From Anoplopoma fimbria (lineage: Eukaryota; Chordata; Actinopteri; Perciformes; Anoplopomatidae), in NCBI RefSeq assembly GCF_027596085.1, contig NC_072464.1, positions 10,932,233 through 10,996,232 of the forward strand: DNA of 64,000 bases. Direction: 5' to 3'. Below the pieces are notes generated by a model, which saw nothing but the letters and a program-made list of their open reading frames with translations, was not told the DNA's origin and ran no database searches. Both the position numbers and the translations under genes were made by a program. Of the stretch, positions 23,301 to 34,800 are shown in pieces; the first letter of the stretch is position 1, and each line of letters begins with the position of its first letter.

Positions 23301-26300
23301 TGATAGCGCTTATAGTTAGGGCTGGTTCAGGTTCGCCTTGGTCCAGCCCTTAGACATGCTGCTATATGCCCAGACAGCTGGGGGACTACCTAGGACACAC
23401 TGAGCTCCTCTATCCTCTTCTCTCCCTCCATCTTTATGTATTAATCTCCTATTTATGCACATTACTGATTTTGCTTCTTCCCCTGAGTCCTTGTGCTTTC
23501 TCGCCTCGCAGGTTTTCATGACTCGGGGTTATATCTGGACTATGAACGTGCCTCCTGCTGTGGCCCTGCTGTCACCCACTGCTACTACCACTATTATTAT
23601 TAGTCACATTACTATTATTATTCCCTGTACTATTAGGCTTATTGGCTTTGCTTCTACCCTGGAGTCTTTGTGCTTTCTCGCCTCGCAGGTTTCCATAAAT
23701 CCTGGCTGTACCTGGACTGTGGTCGTGCCTCCTGCTGTGGCACTGCGGACACCCACTGCTACTACCATTATTATTATTAGTCACATTAGTATTACTATTC
23801 CCTGTACCATTACGCTTATTGGCTTTGCTTCTACCCTAAAGCCCTTTATGCTTTCTCGCCTCGCAGGTTTCCATGAATCGACCGTGGTCGTGCTTCCTTC
23901 TGTGACCCGGCTGACACCCACTGTTACTTTTATTATTATTATTATTATTATTAGTCACATTACTAATACTATTCCCTATATATATATATATCATTATTTT
24001 AATTCTACTATAGTCATTGCTGCTTTTATTATAAGTAGTCTTAATTTTCTCCTTCGTTACTCTGCTTACTACTGTGATTATATGAATCATTTATGTCATA
24101 TACATTGAATGTGTTGTAACTCTGTTATGTTGTTCGAGTTTTTCCTGTGCCGATGTGAGGGTTCTAGGACAGAGGATGTCGCATGTGTAGAGATTGTAAA
24201 GCCCTCTGAGGCAAATTTGTGATTTTGGGCTATATAGAATAAACTGAATTGAATTGAATATAGGAAGTTTACATGGTTAGAAAAATATGCATGTAGAATA
24301 CATGATGTCACTGCAAAATGTACTAACATGGTATCTTCCACTGGTGTGGTGGCGTTTGGTTCTTCTCTTCTTCTCTTGTAGCACATTTCATTCCAGTACT
24401 CCTCCAGTTTGGTGCTCAAATTGTTCATAGTTTTCCTGTACCAAGAAATTACACTTCTGCATTACTGGCCCTGTGCTGAGAAATAATCCAGTAACATGAT
24501 TGATACTATAAAAATATTGTTTTTGTGCAAGGCTCATGTTGAAACTAACTTAAACCTAAATCAGGCTGCTGTGATCAAAACAGAATTTGGAATTGGTGCC
24601 ATTACCTATACTTATCTGTTTCATTAAAGCTCTGTTTGTTGTGGGTAGGTTCCAGAAAGTCACACTCTATGATCCCAATGACCCGCACACCTTTGTTGTT
24701 GGCCTGCGGACAGCAACAATTCAGAATCATGAACACTGGTTAATGACATTTACAAAACTCTTGACAATATGTGTACTAAACAGCACACTAAACAAAGCCA
24801 CACAACTCACCTTGAGCTGGCATCCGACACGTTCGTACGCTTTGATCAGCCGGTTCTTGTGATACATCATAATGCCATACTGGTCTTTACTTTTGGTGTT
24901 ATAGCCGAAAGTAATAGGAATACGTTTGTTCTGAAATAATGTTTAAGGAAAACTCAAGAAACACTTCCTGGGCACATACGAAATGTCCCAAATTAAATAT
25001 ATTTATCAATACTCTGCAATGAAAGGATACCAGGAAAGTTGGCTTGTAGTGGTCCTTCCTGACGAGGGCAAGACTCTTAGCAACGAGCAGAGTGTTCACC
25101 TTTTGACCACGAATAATGATCTGCATCCTGGGCTTCAGGTAGAGAATACTGCAATAGGCCTACACCCATCAAAAAACATTTATTAATTATTTACTCATGG
25201 AAATAGACAGTGATATCAAGATCATTTTAAATATTCCAGAGCATTTTTCTGTTGAAGAGAACACAGATTACCTATAATTAAATGGACACCACTTAAAACA
25301 GGTGACTCAAAAAATAATGCTTTTTTAAAGATGTGCCTGACATGTTTTTTAAACAGAAAGTTAAATTACTTTGTTAAAAAGTCTTAAAACTACATATCCT
25401 ACCTTAATAATACAGAATCTGTGAATGTGCAAATGTGCAAATGTGGTCAAATTCCAAACTTCAACAGCTGGACACAAGATGTCTCCTTATTTACTGAAAG
25501 GTTTCTCAGTGTTTGTGACCTGAAGGCTTTAAGTCTGCACATGACACTTGTGTAAGTTGCCTGTTGGACCACGATTGGCCTCAATTATGATGCTTGTATG
25601 CTTTGCATTAGAAAATGTGTGACTGTGTGTGTATAAGGCATACAAAATGATGCCTGAGTATAACTCAATCATTAAGAATTGTTTGAAGTCACACACATTA
25701 CTGCTCCTTACCCGCAGTGAGTAAAAACTCTCAGGGATGTTTGAAGTGACCTTGTCTGGATGTTGAGTGTCATTCATTTCCTCGTTGACATCAGATGGAA
25801 TTCGGATATCATAACGATTCTTCTCAAAATCAAACTCAGTTGTTCCAGAAGATGTCCTGTTGAAAACATAAACATATCTTTTAGTCTTTGGGTTATCTGG
25901 TCTCCCTGAGGCTAACACAGATTTTTATTTAAATTAACGGGAAAAAAGCCCATCTGTAACAAACAGACAATCACATGCAGCACTAGTGTAATTGATTCTT
26001 GATAAGAAAGTTTAACAACCTTCCTGCTGTTTGTTGGAAGCACGGCCTTAAAGCCAGTTTTGACAAATTGTTGTGCAACAAACAATTCTTACAGTTTGAT
26101 ACACACATGCAGCTGAATGCTATCTAATACCTCTAACTGTAATTTTGTTCATGTTAGTTTGCTGTAGGAATTATGTTCTGAGAGTTAGAAGGTTAGTATT
26201 TAGGGTGTTGAAATATCTTCTTCATCTAATCATTGTATATAAAGCTGTCTGAAATAAAACATTAAAAATGTGTTTGTAAGTAGGAACTACAGACAGACCT

Positions 26301-29138
26301 GCGGAGATTCCAGATGATGATCCGTGTGCCAGTTTTCTGTGTGGACCAGTTGGAACTGATGGCTTTGACCTCAACAAGCAATTCTTCCTCCGTCTTGAAA
26401 GGGGAATAGCGCAGGATGTCCTGCAGACTGGCTTTGTGCTCCTGTCTTACACTGAGTAAAGCCAAAGTTAAGGGCAACTTGTATGAAACAATAAGGAGAA
26501 ATGGAAATATGACCATCTGGTGTAAGATTGAGAGAAAATGTGCTTGTTTAAGACATATCAAACTCACAGAAGATCTGTGTAGACTTCTATCCAGCCCACA
26601 TGAAATACTTTAAAAAAGTGAGTAACTACAAATGGACCCATATCAAATCATGTTCCAGACTGACACCAGTATGTTAAATTCAAACTGTTTGAGTGTACAT
26701 CAGATGCAATACGCCTTAATGCAGTAGATGAAGGATATACTTGTCTGTCTGTCTCTGTTCAAAGCAGACAATAGGTACACTTATTTGGTTAGCTCCAATC
26801 TCTTCCAGGTAGGTTTGAGAGAGCATCCCAACACATGAAGCCCTCTCCGACTTCGAAAACACGATGGCGTCCCTGCCAAGACGCATGGATCCAGACTTGA
26901 AACCGTTGCCATACATACCGATTGGCTTAATACCCTTTATAGCAGTCTTGTCACTGTACCCAAAGCTAAAGGGGGAAATGGATATATATTATTTAGTGAG
27001 CATATGAATCATGTCAGGATTCAAACATCAATGCAGCATCATGTACAACATTGGTTTATAAAAGGTTTAAGCAATGATCATAATGTATGCCAGTGTTGGC
27101 AGTGTAATGTCAATGTCTGGTGGGTCATTATACATTATTCATAATTTCCCCAAAACAATACCAAGTAGCAGTACCTGAGCATCTTGTGCATTGTTTCATA
27201 GTCCAGTCCATTTCCATTATCCATAAAGCTGAGGCATTCTTGTCCTTGGACCATAGTCTTATCAATCCAGAACTGTTTGGCGCTGACATCTGGATCATAG
27301 GCATTGTCTGGTAAAAGAAACAAATTTAGGACTAAATTAAATTCGCATAAGAATCTCAACCTCCAGCATTTAAAGTTCTCACTATTCCGCATGTGACATT
27401 TAAGTTCCTAAGTGCATCGCTGTTCTTAGTGCACTGCAGAGAAGGATTGCACAAATGATAGGTGGAGTATATGCACCAAATATTTGTTTTTCTACAGAGC
27501 TCCGATAGATATCTAAAAATAAAACAACCATAGAAGACAAAGTAAAAATTAAATGTACTCAATAAATACCTAATATTTATTTGTTATATACATCATTTTA
27601 CAACAACAAAGGAGGCAATGAGTTCAGATTTGTATTGCAGAAGATTTGCACTCTTTTGATACAACAATTCATGACCGCATTTACCTGAGCATTCCAGTGA
27701 GGCTTCAGCTCTATTAACACTATCCTCATAGCTATTCAAAGCTTTCACATACCAGTGACAGAGGTGACCCAAGCAGGCATGCAATGTTTAGTTATAATCA
27801 GAAATATGCTGGTTTTAAAATGTGAAAGTTAAGGGAAATAAAAATCAGAGAAAATAATTGTTGAAAACATGTGAAAAGACTGAACTATATCATACTGTAT
27901 TGTGGAGTTGGACTTCAAGATGTTTTTCATCGGATGGGAAACCTGATTTTATATACTTGCCTATTTTGTTTAATCATTCTAATTCGTCTTGGTGGTTCAA
28001 AACTCATGTTATGGTATGATAAACTCAGATCACATATTTATTTTTGCTTTACCAAGACTTAAACAAATCAATCATTTTGAATTTTGAATTTACTAAATAG
28101 TGACAGGATTAATATTAAAACACCATTTCATCAAAGATCATATGTTGGTATTTGAATCAGGTTTATTGTTGTTCTCTTTTAATGTGACAGTCGGAGTCTA
28201 TGACAACATGGGATGTTAAATACATTGTTAACTACTCGGCATAACAAAGTGCTTTGTCATTTTAAAACCCAAAGAAATAAAGTCAATGGAAGAGTATTGT
28301 TAAATTCAAACCTATGCTGCAGCCTAATATAGTCAGTTGCTTGTTTGCTGAGAAAGACATATTTAATACTTAAAAAAAAGAAAAAATCAAGTGTATTTAA
28401 TGCACATAAACATCGCTGCTAGATTAATTCGCTAAATAGGATTATCATTGGTTATGTCATCCAAGACACCCAATCATGCAGATCAACTGGGGACCTCACT
28501 ATTTAGTAAAATAGAAACTTATGTAGTAAATAGAAACTTATATATTAAATAGAAACTCATGTAGTAAATAGAAACTCATGCAGTAAATAGAAACTTAAGT
28601 AAAGCAGCCTAATTCACTTGCAAATACTACCGTGTGATGATGACTCACCTATGAGCTCAGCTATGGCGCTGAAGGGCCAGGTGTGGCTGGTGGAATTTGA
28701 ATGAAGATACTTGGGACAAAGCTGCGATGGGAGCAAATTATAAAAAGGTACAGAATAGTTAGACGACATCAACGTGGCTTTATTTTCATACATCAATCTT
28801 GTCGGAGGACGCCCAAGACAGTATTTTTTCTATGAATGGCTCTATACCAGCAAATGTGTTATGTGGTCAGGACACCCAAAACTGAAAGTGAAACTGTATT
28901 TTGTTTTCACAAATGTGATAACAGCAATGTGTGGAAATATTAATTATCAAAACATTTTGGAAAGAATAATATGAACTGTGAGAAACAATGGTGTCTTAGA
29001 TAAGGGTATGAGGTGAGGCCAACATTGAAGAACATATATATAACGTTAATATTAAAATAAATATACAAAAAATAAAATAAAATAGTATTTTCTACTGACC
29101 GTACTGAGCGGGACACCGCGGTTTGTTTGTGCCGCCAT
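20335..29138 (-). CDS. morc3: MORC3 paralogue (left copy), 17 coding exons, 820 aa, C-terminally truncated
   Basis: Nuclear GHKL-ATPase/CW-finger protein of the MORC family. Exons: 29100-29138, 28649-28721, 27175-27307, 26741-26965, 26299-26451, 25712-25856, 25031-25159, 24811-24930, 24606-24703, 24328-24435, 23131-23259, 22592-22666, 22382-22424, 22120-22194, 21717-21837, 20841-21511, 20335-20460. Exons 1-13 match the right copy in phase and keep the ATPase motifs and CW finger. Odd points: the exon-14 acceptor is GG instead of AG (22201-22202), but an AG six bases inside keeps the frame; the exon corresponding to right-copy exon 16 is deleted, and a shifted start of the next exon restores the frame; about 150 residues including the SUMO-interaction-like motif are missing; a deletion creates TAG at 20335. 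Either a specialised short paralogue or a gene starting to decay. Confidence 0.75.
20841..21511 (-). CDS. morc3: Left morc3 copy, long coiled-coil exon with SUMO-motif deletion
   Basis: Counterpart of the long exon 32720-33836 of the right copy. It keeps [13 protein letters not shown] and the coiled-coil heptads ([28 protein letters not shown]). It jumps from [10 protein letters not shown] through a local LDSDK duplication to QTLPNG, removing the [13 protein letters not shown] segment. Its 3' end is also shortened (CLIYELHTK against [19 protein letters not shown]). Both changes keep the frame. Confidence 0.75.
23131..23259 (-). CDS. morc3: Left morc3 copy, CW-type zinc-finger exon
   Basis: Encodes [17 protein letters not shown] and [12 protein letters not shown]. 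The CxxC pair, the paired aromatic residues and the later cysteine are those of a CW domain, which in MORC3 reads histone H3 methylated on lysine 4. Acceptor and donor are intact. Confidence 0.85.
23318..24260 (+). mobile_element. LINE 3' region with about 175-bp tandem units (left copy, intron 10)
   Basis: Starts with a ggttcaggttcgccttggtc block and ends with tatagaataaactgaattga, the usual 3' end of a fish L2/Rex-like LINE. In between, a unit of about 175 bp (ctttctcgcctcgcaggttt, cctcctgctgtggc, attattagtcacatta) is repeated about three times (from about 23470, 23646 and 23823). The same insertion is present in the right copy, so it is older than the gene duplication. Confidence 0.7.
28511..28606. 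repeat. Minisatellite, about 19-bp unit, in morc3 intron 2 (left copy)
   Basis: Five imperfect copies of a unit like tagaaactcatgtagtaaa. The right copy has only about two units at 41797-41830, so the array changed length after the gene duplication. Confidence 0.75.
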
Positions 29139-29275
29139 GTTTCAGTAAATACGGATGTCGGTAGCAGGTGTTGACGTAGAACTCACGGGATGACAAACCG
29201 TAAGACAGACGCCTCTTAAATATCGATGCTCGTCTTCCATGAATACAGCTGTGGAGGCGGAGCTTCACTCAAGTT
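29139..29275 (-). promoter_or_regulatory. Proximal promoter of the left morc3 copy
   Basis: About 130 bp upstream of the start codon are nearly identical to 43156-43285 in the right copy. They include a CRE-like tgacgta (29172-29178) and a GC-rich ggaggcgga. No TATA box is seen. Calling it a promoter rests on position and conservation between copies. Confidence 0.45.
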
Positions 29276-29479
29276 GATTCAAAGCCCAACTTTGTTTCTG
29301 TGGAGTTGTTAAGAAGAGAATGATGTTGGCACTGGATGGGTGTCTACAGTTAGTTTGCATTATTCGTTTATGTCAGTTATATGTAAGTTTGTTACAGATG
29401 TAACTTTACTAATCTACTATATGCATGGCGTGTTGTAAAACTGGATTGTACCCATCACTTTCTACCTCATTTGTGCAGT

Positions 29480-29785
29480 CATTTCTCTTTTAAATCACTT
29501 CTTAAAACACATTTTTATAGATTGGCTTTTATGTGATGTCGTCGTTTTATTGGTTCATTTTCATTTGGTCTTGGTGTTTTATCTTATATTTGTTTACTAT
29601 ATTTTACCATTATCACTTGATTTTATTTATTTCATTATTTTGTTTGTTTATTTGATTGTCACTTGTTATTTCATTTAGTTTCTTATGCACTGTCTTGCTG
29701 GCTGGTCTGTCAAAGCACTTTGTAAACCTTGTTTTTAAAAGGTGCTATATAAATAAAGTTATTATTATTATTTGTCTATTTTTTT
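29480..29785 (+). mobile_element. LINE 3'-tail fragment
   Basis: T-rich block ending gtgctatataaataaagtta followed by tta repeats, the usual 3' end of fish LINEs. It interrupts the homology between the two duplication units upstream of morc3. Confidence 0.55.
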
Positions 29786-30400
29786 TAGTTATCACGTTTA
29801 TATATTGCTGCACAACCAGCTCTGTCTGCCATCCCAGTAGACCACAAAACAAAACACTTCAATACAAATACACTGTGCAATACTATAACTATAATTATTC
29901 TGTCTGTATTTATAAGATTTTTCTTTAGTTATTGTGGATTTTTTTTATTTTTCTTACTTATTTAAAATAAATAAATGAAATGTTTCTACTATGTACCTTG
30001 TTTGCACTATATCTATGCTGCTGTAATCCTGTACATTTCCCCGCTGCGGGACTAATAAAGGATTATCTTGTTTTATGTTATCTTATCTTACACCAGCAAG
30101 TTAGTCTGCAGCTGCGTCCTCAAGCTCCTACTGAGGGTTTTCATGTTGGTGCAATATTTGTTGTATGGAGAACAACTTTAATATGGAAAAGACATGTTTC
30201 TTCATTGAGCCATGGTCAAAAGGTTCTGATGATTGTGCACACTGATGTGATATTGAATATTGTATGACTGATGTGCATGAAACACAACCTTTTACCAGTT
30301 GGTAAAAGGTAAAATGGTAACTATATTTGAGGCAGGAGGGTTTAGTTTTCAGTGTCTCTTCCTTGGACACTTCAGGTTGTGGGCAGGAGGAATTGGGCAT

Positions 30401-30789
30401 CACAGCCCAATTACATTACATTTTTTGTCATTAAAGTTTATTTAATGTCCATTTCTGATACCAAACTTTAACTATGTGCAACATAAAACAAACAATTTAC
30501 AACTGATCCACCCCCCTCATCACCAGTCATATCCAAATCACTGAGTATTTTCAACTCCTCATGCCAGCAATCTTAGATTCCATGCCCCCTTTAGAACCCC
30601 CAAACTCATATCACAACCATGGTCTTTAGTATCACCCGTCTCTCCAGGCGAGCTCTGTCGGACAGCCTGATGCAAAAGTGGAAGAAACTACCGTCAATCT
30701 GTTTCTTTCCTCAAAATCTCTAGAACAACTGGGAGGAATGGTCATATCCAAATTACACAAATTTACAGTATTTCATATAAAGTCCTGTC
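30401..30789. other. Spacer between the duplication units; no gene seen
   Basis: Sequence between the right end of the left unit and an L1-like fragment. No reading frame or RNA gene is supported. Confidence 0.4.
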
Positions 30790-31085
30790 TCAGGGGCCTG
30801 ATGGATTTGAGCCACCTTAACCATGTACTGTGAAATATGTCTTGTAGTATGTCAGTTTCTCCATCGTATATATTTGATGGACAATGTCTACCCAGTCCTC
30901 AGTCGAGGGAGCCTGGGGCTTCAGCCACTTGCGGGTTATCGTTTCTTTACCTGTAGCCAACAGAATAACCACAAGGGATCTATCCAGGGAGCAGAGCTTT
31001 TGTGGGATATTCCCTAGATATAAAACATCAAATCTATAAGGGATATCAGTTCTGAATATCTCCTCTAAAGTCTGAGGGATATTCT
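30790..31085 (-). mobile_element. L1-like LINE ORF2 C-terminal fragment
   Basis: On the minus strand around 31015-30850 the translation includes NIPQKLCSLDRSLVVI, LLATGKETITRKWLKPQAPS, then EDWVDIVHQIYTMEKLTYY. This matches the conserved C-terminal region of L1-type ORF2 proteins (the TITRKW-P and YTMEKLT blocks). Only the 3' end remains. It abuts the left edge of the right morc3 duplication unit. Confidence 0.65.
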
Positions 31086-31847
31086 ATTAAAGTTTATTTT
31101 CATGCTTATACTTTTGTAGTTTTACTTAACTCATATTTTGGATGTAGGCATTTTACTTATAAGAGAGTATTTTGACACTGTGGTATTAATATGTTTTCTG
31201 AAGTAAAATAACTGAGTCTTGTTTCACCGATCATCATGGTGGCCTTTAAAACATTGATCAAACAATCACAACCTGTTAATGGCTTAGAGGGAGGATCTTG
31301 ATAACACTTTTAGTTAAGTTTCAATTTCAGTTTTCAGAAATGTACAGTTTGACAGCCCTACCCTCTATGTTTGTCCTACCAGAAGGGTTCACCAGGATAC
31401 TTATAACATGCCATAGAGCATTTCATCACAAAGCAAAGACAGAAAATATTAAAATATATTTCATAGAAAACATATAAAAAATGCGTCAATTCAAATCAAA
31501 GAGAAAACAGATAGCTTTCATTGTAAAACAAACAAAATCAGATACAGAGCCTATCTTTCATGAAAACCTCAACATAGCATTTGACTTCTATGATTCTACC
31601 CAGCAAAGCGAATAGCCTATAACATTTATTTATGTACACTGTGGTTGTATTGTTTATACTGCTTTTATAGCAGTTTTCATCTGTTGAGATAAAGAAAGTG
31701 CAAAGCTGCTCATAGTTTTGAATTTACTGTTCATCAATAAGAAAACACCTTCAAATAAATACAACTTCATCTCCCACAATCATAAAATTCCCTTCTCATT
31801 ATTTATAGGTGGAGTACTGTTCTTCATTCCAGGATAATTTCAATTGT

Positions 31848-34800
31848 TTATTCATTTGTTGCGCTGTACCTCTGCCCCACCCATTCAACGGAATCCACAT
31901 TTGAAAGCACCTGTTCAAGGATCTCATCAATTACATTGCACTCATAATTGACCTGGTCCAGGTCCAGAGCCGGCACGTAGGAGACGAGAAGGCGCCCGAT
32001 GTTGTGCCTCAGCTCAATCAAACTGAAGGGAGGAGAGAATAGAGAAAATCTGATTTACAGCATTGTTCTTCTGGGTTGCTGATTTCCTCAATTGCTTTTT
32101 CAAATAGTGATAATTCAGTGACAATTCATGCAACGTGAAAGGAGAATGATTTTCCAATCATCTAACCTTCTTGATGTATCTGTGCTTGAATTTGTGTCAG
32201 ACTCCGCTGTTGCTAATGCTTCCTCTGGATCCGTTTGTATCGTAGAATCAGTGGTTCTGTGTGGAGTTGTGCTTCCCTCCTGAGCATTTTCCCTCTCCTG
32301 CTGCAGGCTCAACCTGAGCTCTTGACATTCGGATGCCAGGTTTGCCCTTTCCACCTCCATACTGTCCAACTGATGGAGTTGCAGATCCCCAGGAGAAAAG
32401 AAAATGAATGAAGGAGGGAGGGTAAGCAAGTCAACATATTTTAAAAAAGGTGTATATTTAGGGACTAAGCAAAAGACAATCATAATATATAACCAGACAA
32501 CCTTACACAACTCATTCTTTATGATTACTCTCTATAAATAAAGTGCACAGTCAATTTCATGTTTGGATTTGTTGTTAGAAAATATTTGTTGGGTATGTTC
32601 ATGTGAGGCTGTCCATGAGGAAGCAGACTTGGAAGCTGTTGGCTTTGGTGTTTTTATGGGATTTGTTGACAAAAATAAAAATAAAGACTACCAGTTCCAA
32701 ACACAGCTAGAACACTGACCTTTGTGCGAAGTTCATCCCTCTCCTTTTTACTTTGATCCAGTTCTCGCATCAGACAGTCAACTTGTAGTGCAATATCATC
32801 GATGTCCTTTTCTTCACATTGGGCGGCACTGGTCTTGGTCTCAGAAGCTGTCATTAACAGCTCTTTGTCCTTAACGAGTTCATCGACTTTCTGTTTGGCC
32901 CTCTCAAACAGAGCTTTGTAGTCCCCGCCCCCCTCAGTTTCCTCCGTTTGGCTGCCCTGTTGAGAACACTCCTTCTTTACATTGATCCGAGACAGTTCCT
33001 CCAGTCTGCGTTGCATGTCTTGCAGTTGGCAGGTCAGTTTTCGGACCTGCTCCTTGAAGGAGTCTCTCTCCACAGCTGTAGCCTGCATCAGCTCTAGGAG
33101 CTGGTCCTGCTGGTCCTGTACCTCAGTGACACTGGGGTAGTTAAGTGCTGAGTCTTTCTCATTACATTTATTCGCACAGGGAGGTCCTACAACTTTGTCA
33201 CTATCCAGATGATGTGTCACTCCGTTCGGCAAGGTCTGGTTTTCTTGATCCATAGTGCGAGTGTCTCCACTGTTCTCGATCTTCATTGATCTCTGCTCAA
33301 CAGTGCAGACACCGATGTCCACATCTGAACTCTGTTCTCCACCACTCTTAGTGGATGTACTCTGCCCTGCTCTCTCCTCCCCTCCAGTTTGAATTTGGTC
33401 CTCCTCTTCCCTCTTCACTTTGGGTCCTTCTGTCTGGGTGGTGCTGCTGGTCACGTCTTGAGGAGGTGATGGGGAGTGACTGGTTCCCACAGCTGCAGAC
33501 CCTGCAGTGCCTGTTCCTGCAACATTCGTCCCCGGGACATCATCCACAGCAGCATCATCATTGCACTCCAGAAGCATGCCGACGTTAGCATCACTTTGCT
33601 CTTGCTCTATCTTCACATGAGTCAAATCGAAGCCTGGCGTGTTTGGTTTGGGGGTACAGGCGGTCTCCAAGATGAAAATGTCATCATCAGTATCATCATT
33701 ATCATCATCATTTTCAATGAGCACTGATGGGGAGCTCTGCGGGCTCACATCCACTATTGTGGATGTACCTGAGGTGCCACTGATTTTAGGTCTTTTGGGC
33801 GTTGTTTGTGGAGAAGCAGGCTGTGTTCTTTTTCCCCTGCAATGCAGACAAAGCACCATAAATATGCTTCTTAAACAAATTCATATATATATATATCCGA
33901 GCTCACAAACAACACAACATCATACCTGAGGCCCGTTGACAACGAGCATACACTAGAAATAACTGGAAGACCACTGTTACTGGAGGGGCTGAAAGCTAGA
34001 GAAAAAAAAAGGAGATATATTTAATTTCATAAACACTCTCTGTGTCTCTCTCTGTCTCAGACACACACGCACAGACACACAAAGAGCATTTGTTCTTACC
34101 AGCTTGTGACAGTCGAGAGGACCTAAATGGAGAGGATTCAGCCCCTTGTGGTGATACAGTGTTAAACCTACGCTTTGGGGTAGTGGGGGTTGAGGGAGAA
34201 TCGGCAGTCTGTCAACAAGAAGAAACAAATAGAAAGATAAGACTAGAAAGCTTTACTATTTCCCAATGGGGAAACCTACCTGCCACCTAATCAACTCATA
34301 CAGACAAACAATATAGATAATACATTCACCATAAAAAGTGATATGAGACATGATTAACAGCTGAAAGATGTTACATCTAAAAAACATATCTAAATGTGTT
34401 CCAAACATAGGGCTATGTCTTTTTGTAATTACTAATAATCCTACACCATACCTACTTTTTGCTATTGGTTTATTAAAACTTCTAGTCATTACTCCCAACC
34501 TGCAGACGTCTATCGGCCTGTTTTAGCCTGTCGAGAGCAGCCAGACGTTCCTCATTGCGCTTTCTAGCGTCCTCAACCTAGGAAAATACAAATTCCAAAA
34601 CGCAGTATTAATTATGTATTAACCTTTAAATAACAAACCAATACTATTAGTAATATAACTGTTTATTCTACCTCGTCAAGAGGTGTTACAGGCAACATGT
34701 GGAGGAAACAACAAAAGCATGCAGAGAAATGGCAGGTGATTTACAATAAGGAATGTGTTTATTTTACCTTTTGTCTTTCCTTCTCTTGATTCTTTCTGTC

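Larger units (their letters stand above)
18846..30400. repeat. morc3 tandem duplication, left unit
   Basis: Left unit of an approximately 12-kb head-to-tail duplication. Sequence from attaaagtttattttcatgc at 18846 matches 31086 onward. At the other end, blocks at 29286-29470 and near 30345-30400 match 44300-44610 and 44715-44780. Exons, introns, an intronic LINE tail and the promoter are all duplicated. Confidence 0.85.

Noticed and set aside
23470..23975. Regularly repeated blocks resembling a CRISPR-like array
   Set aside because: Units of about 175 bp are themselves the repeats, with no short repeat/unique spacer pattern, in a vertebrate intron.
23455..24108. Long plus-strand open frame (217 aa) with repeated segments, also at 35803-36360
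   Set aside because: It follows the tandem units of a LINE 3' region in an intron; the repeat peptide is a by-product of the unit length being readable.
20023..29138. Calling the whole left morc3 copy a pseudogene
   Set aside because: All ATPase and CW exons have intact splice sites and phases, and the 3' lesions keep the frame up to the final stop; a truncated functional gene is at least as likely.
30823..31017. 64-aa plus-strand open frame
   Set aside because: Antisense of the L1-like ORF2 fragment.
32654..33859. 401-aa open frame as a single-exon gene
   Set aside because: It is exon 17 of the right morc3 copy read through its splice sites; true borders are 32720 and 33836.
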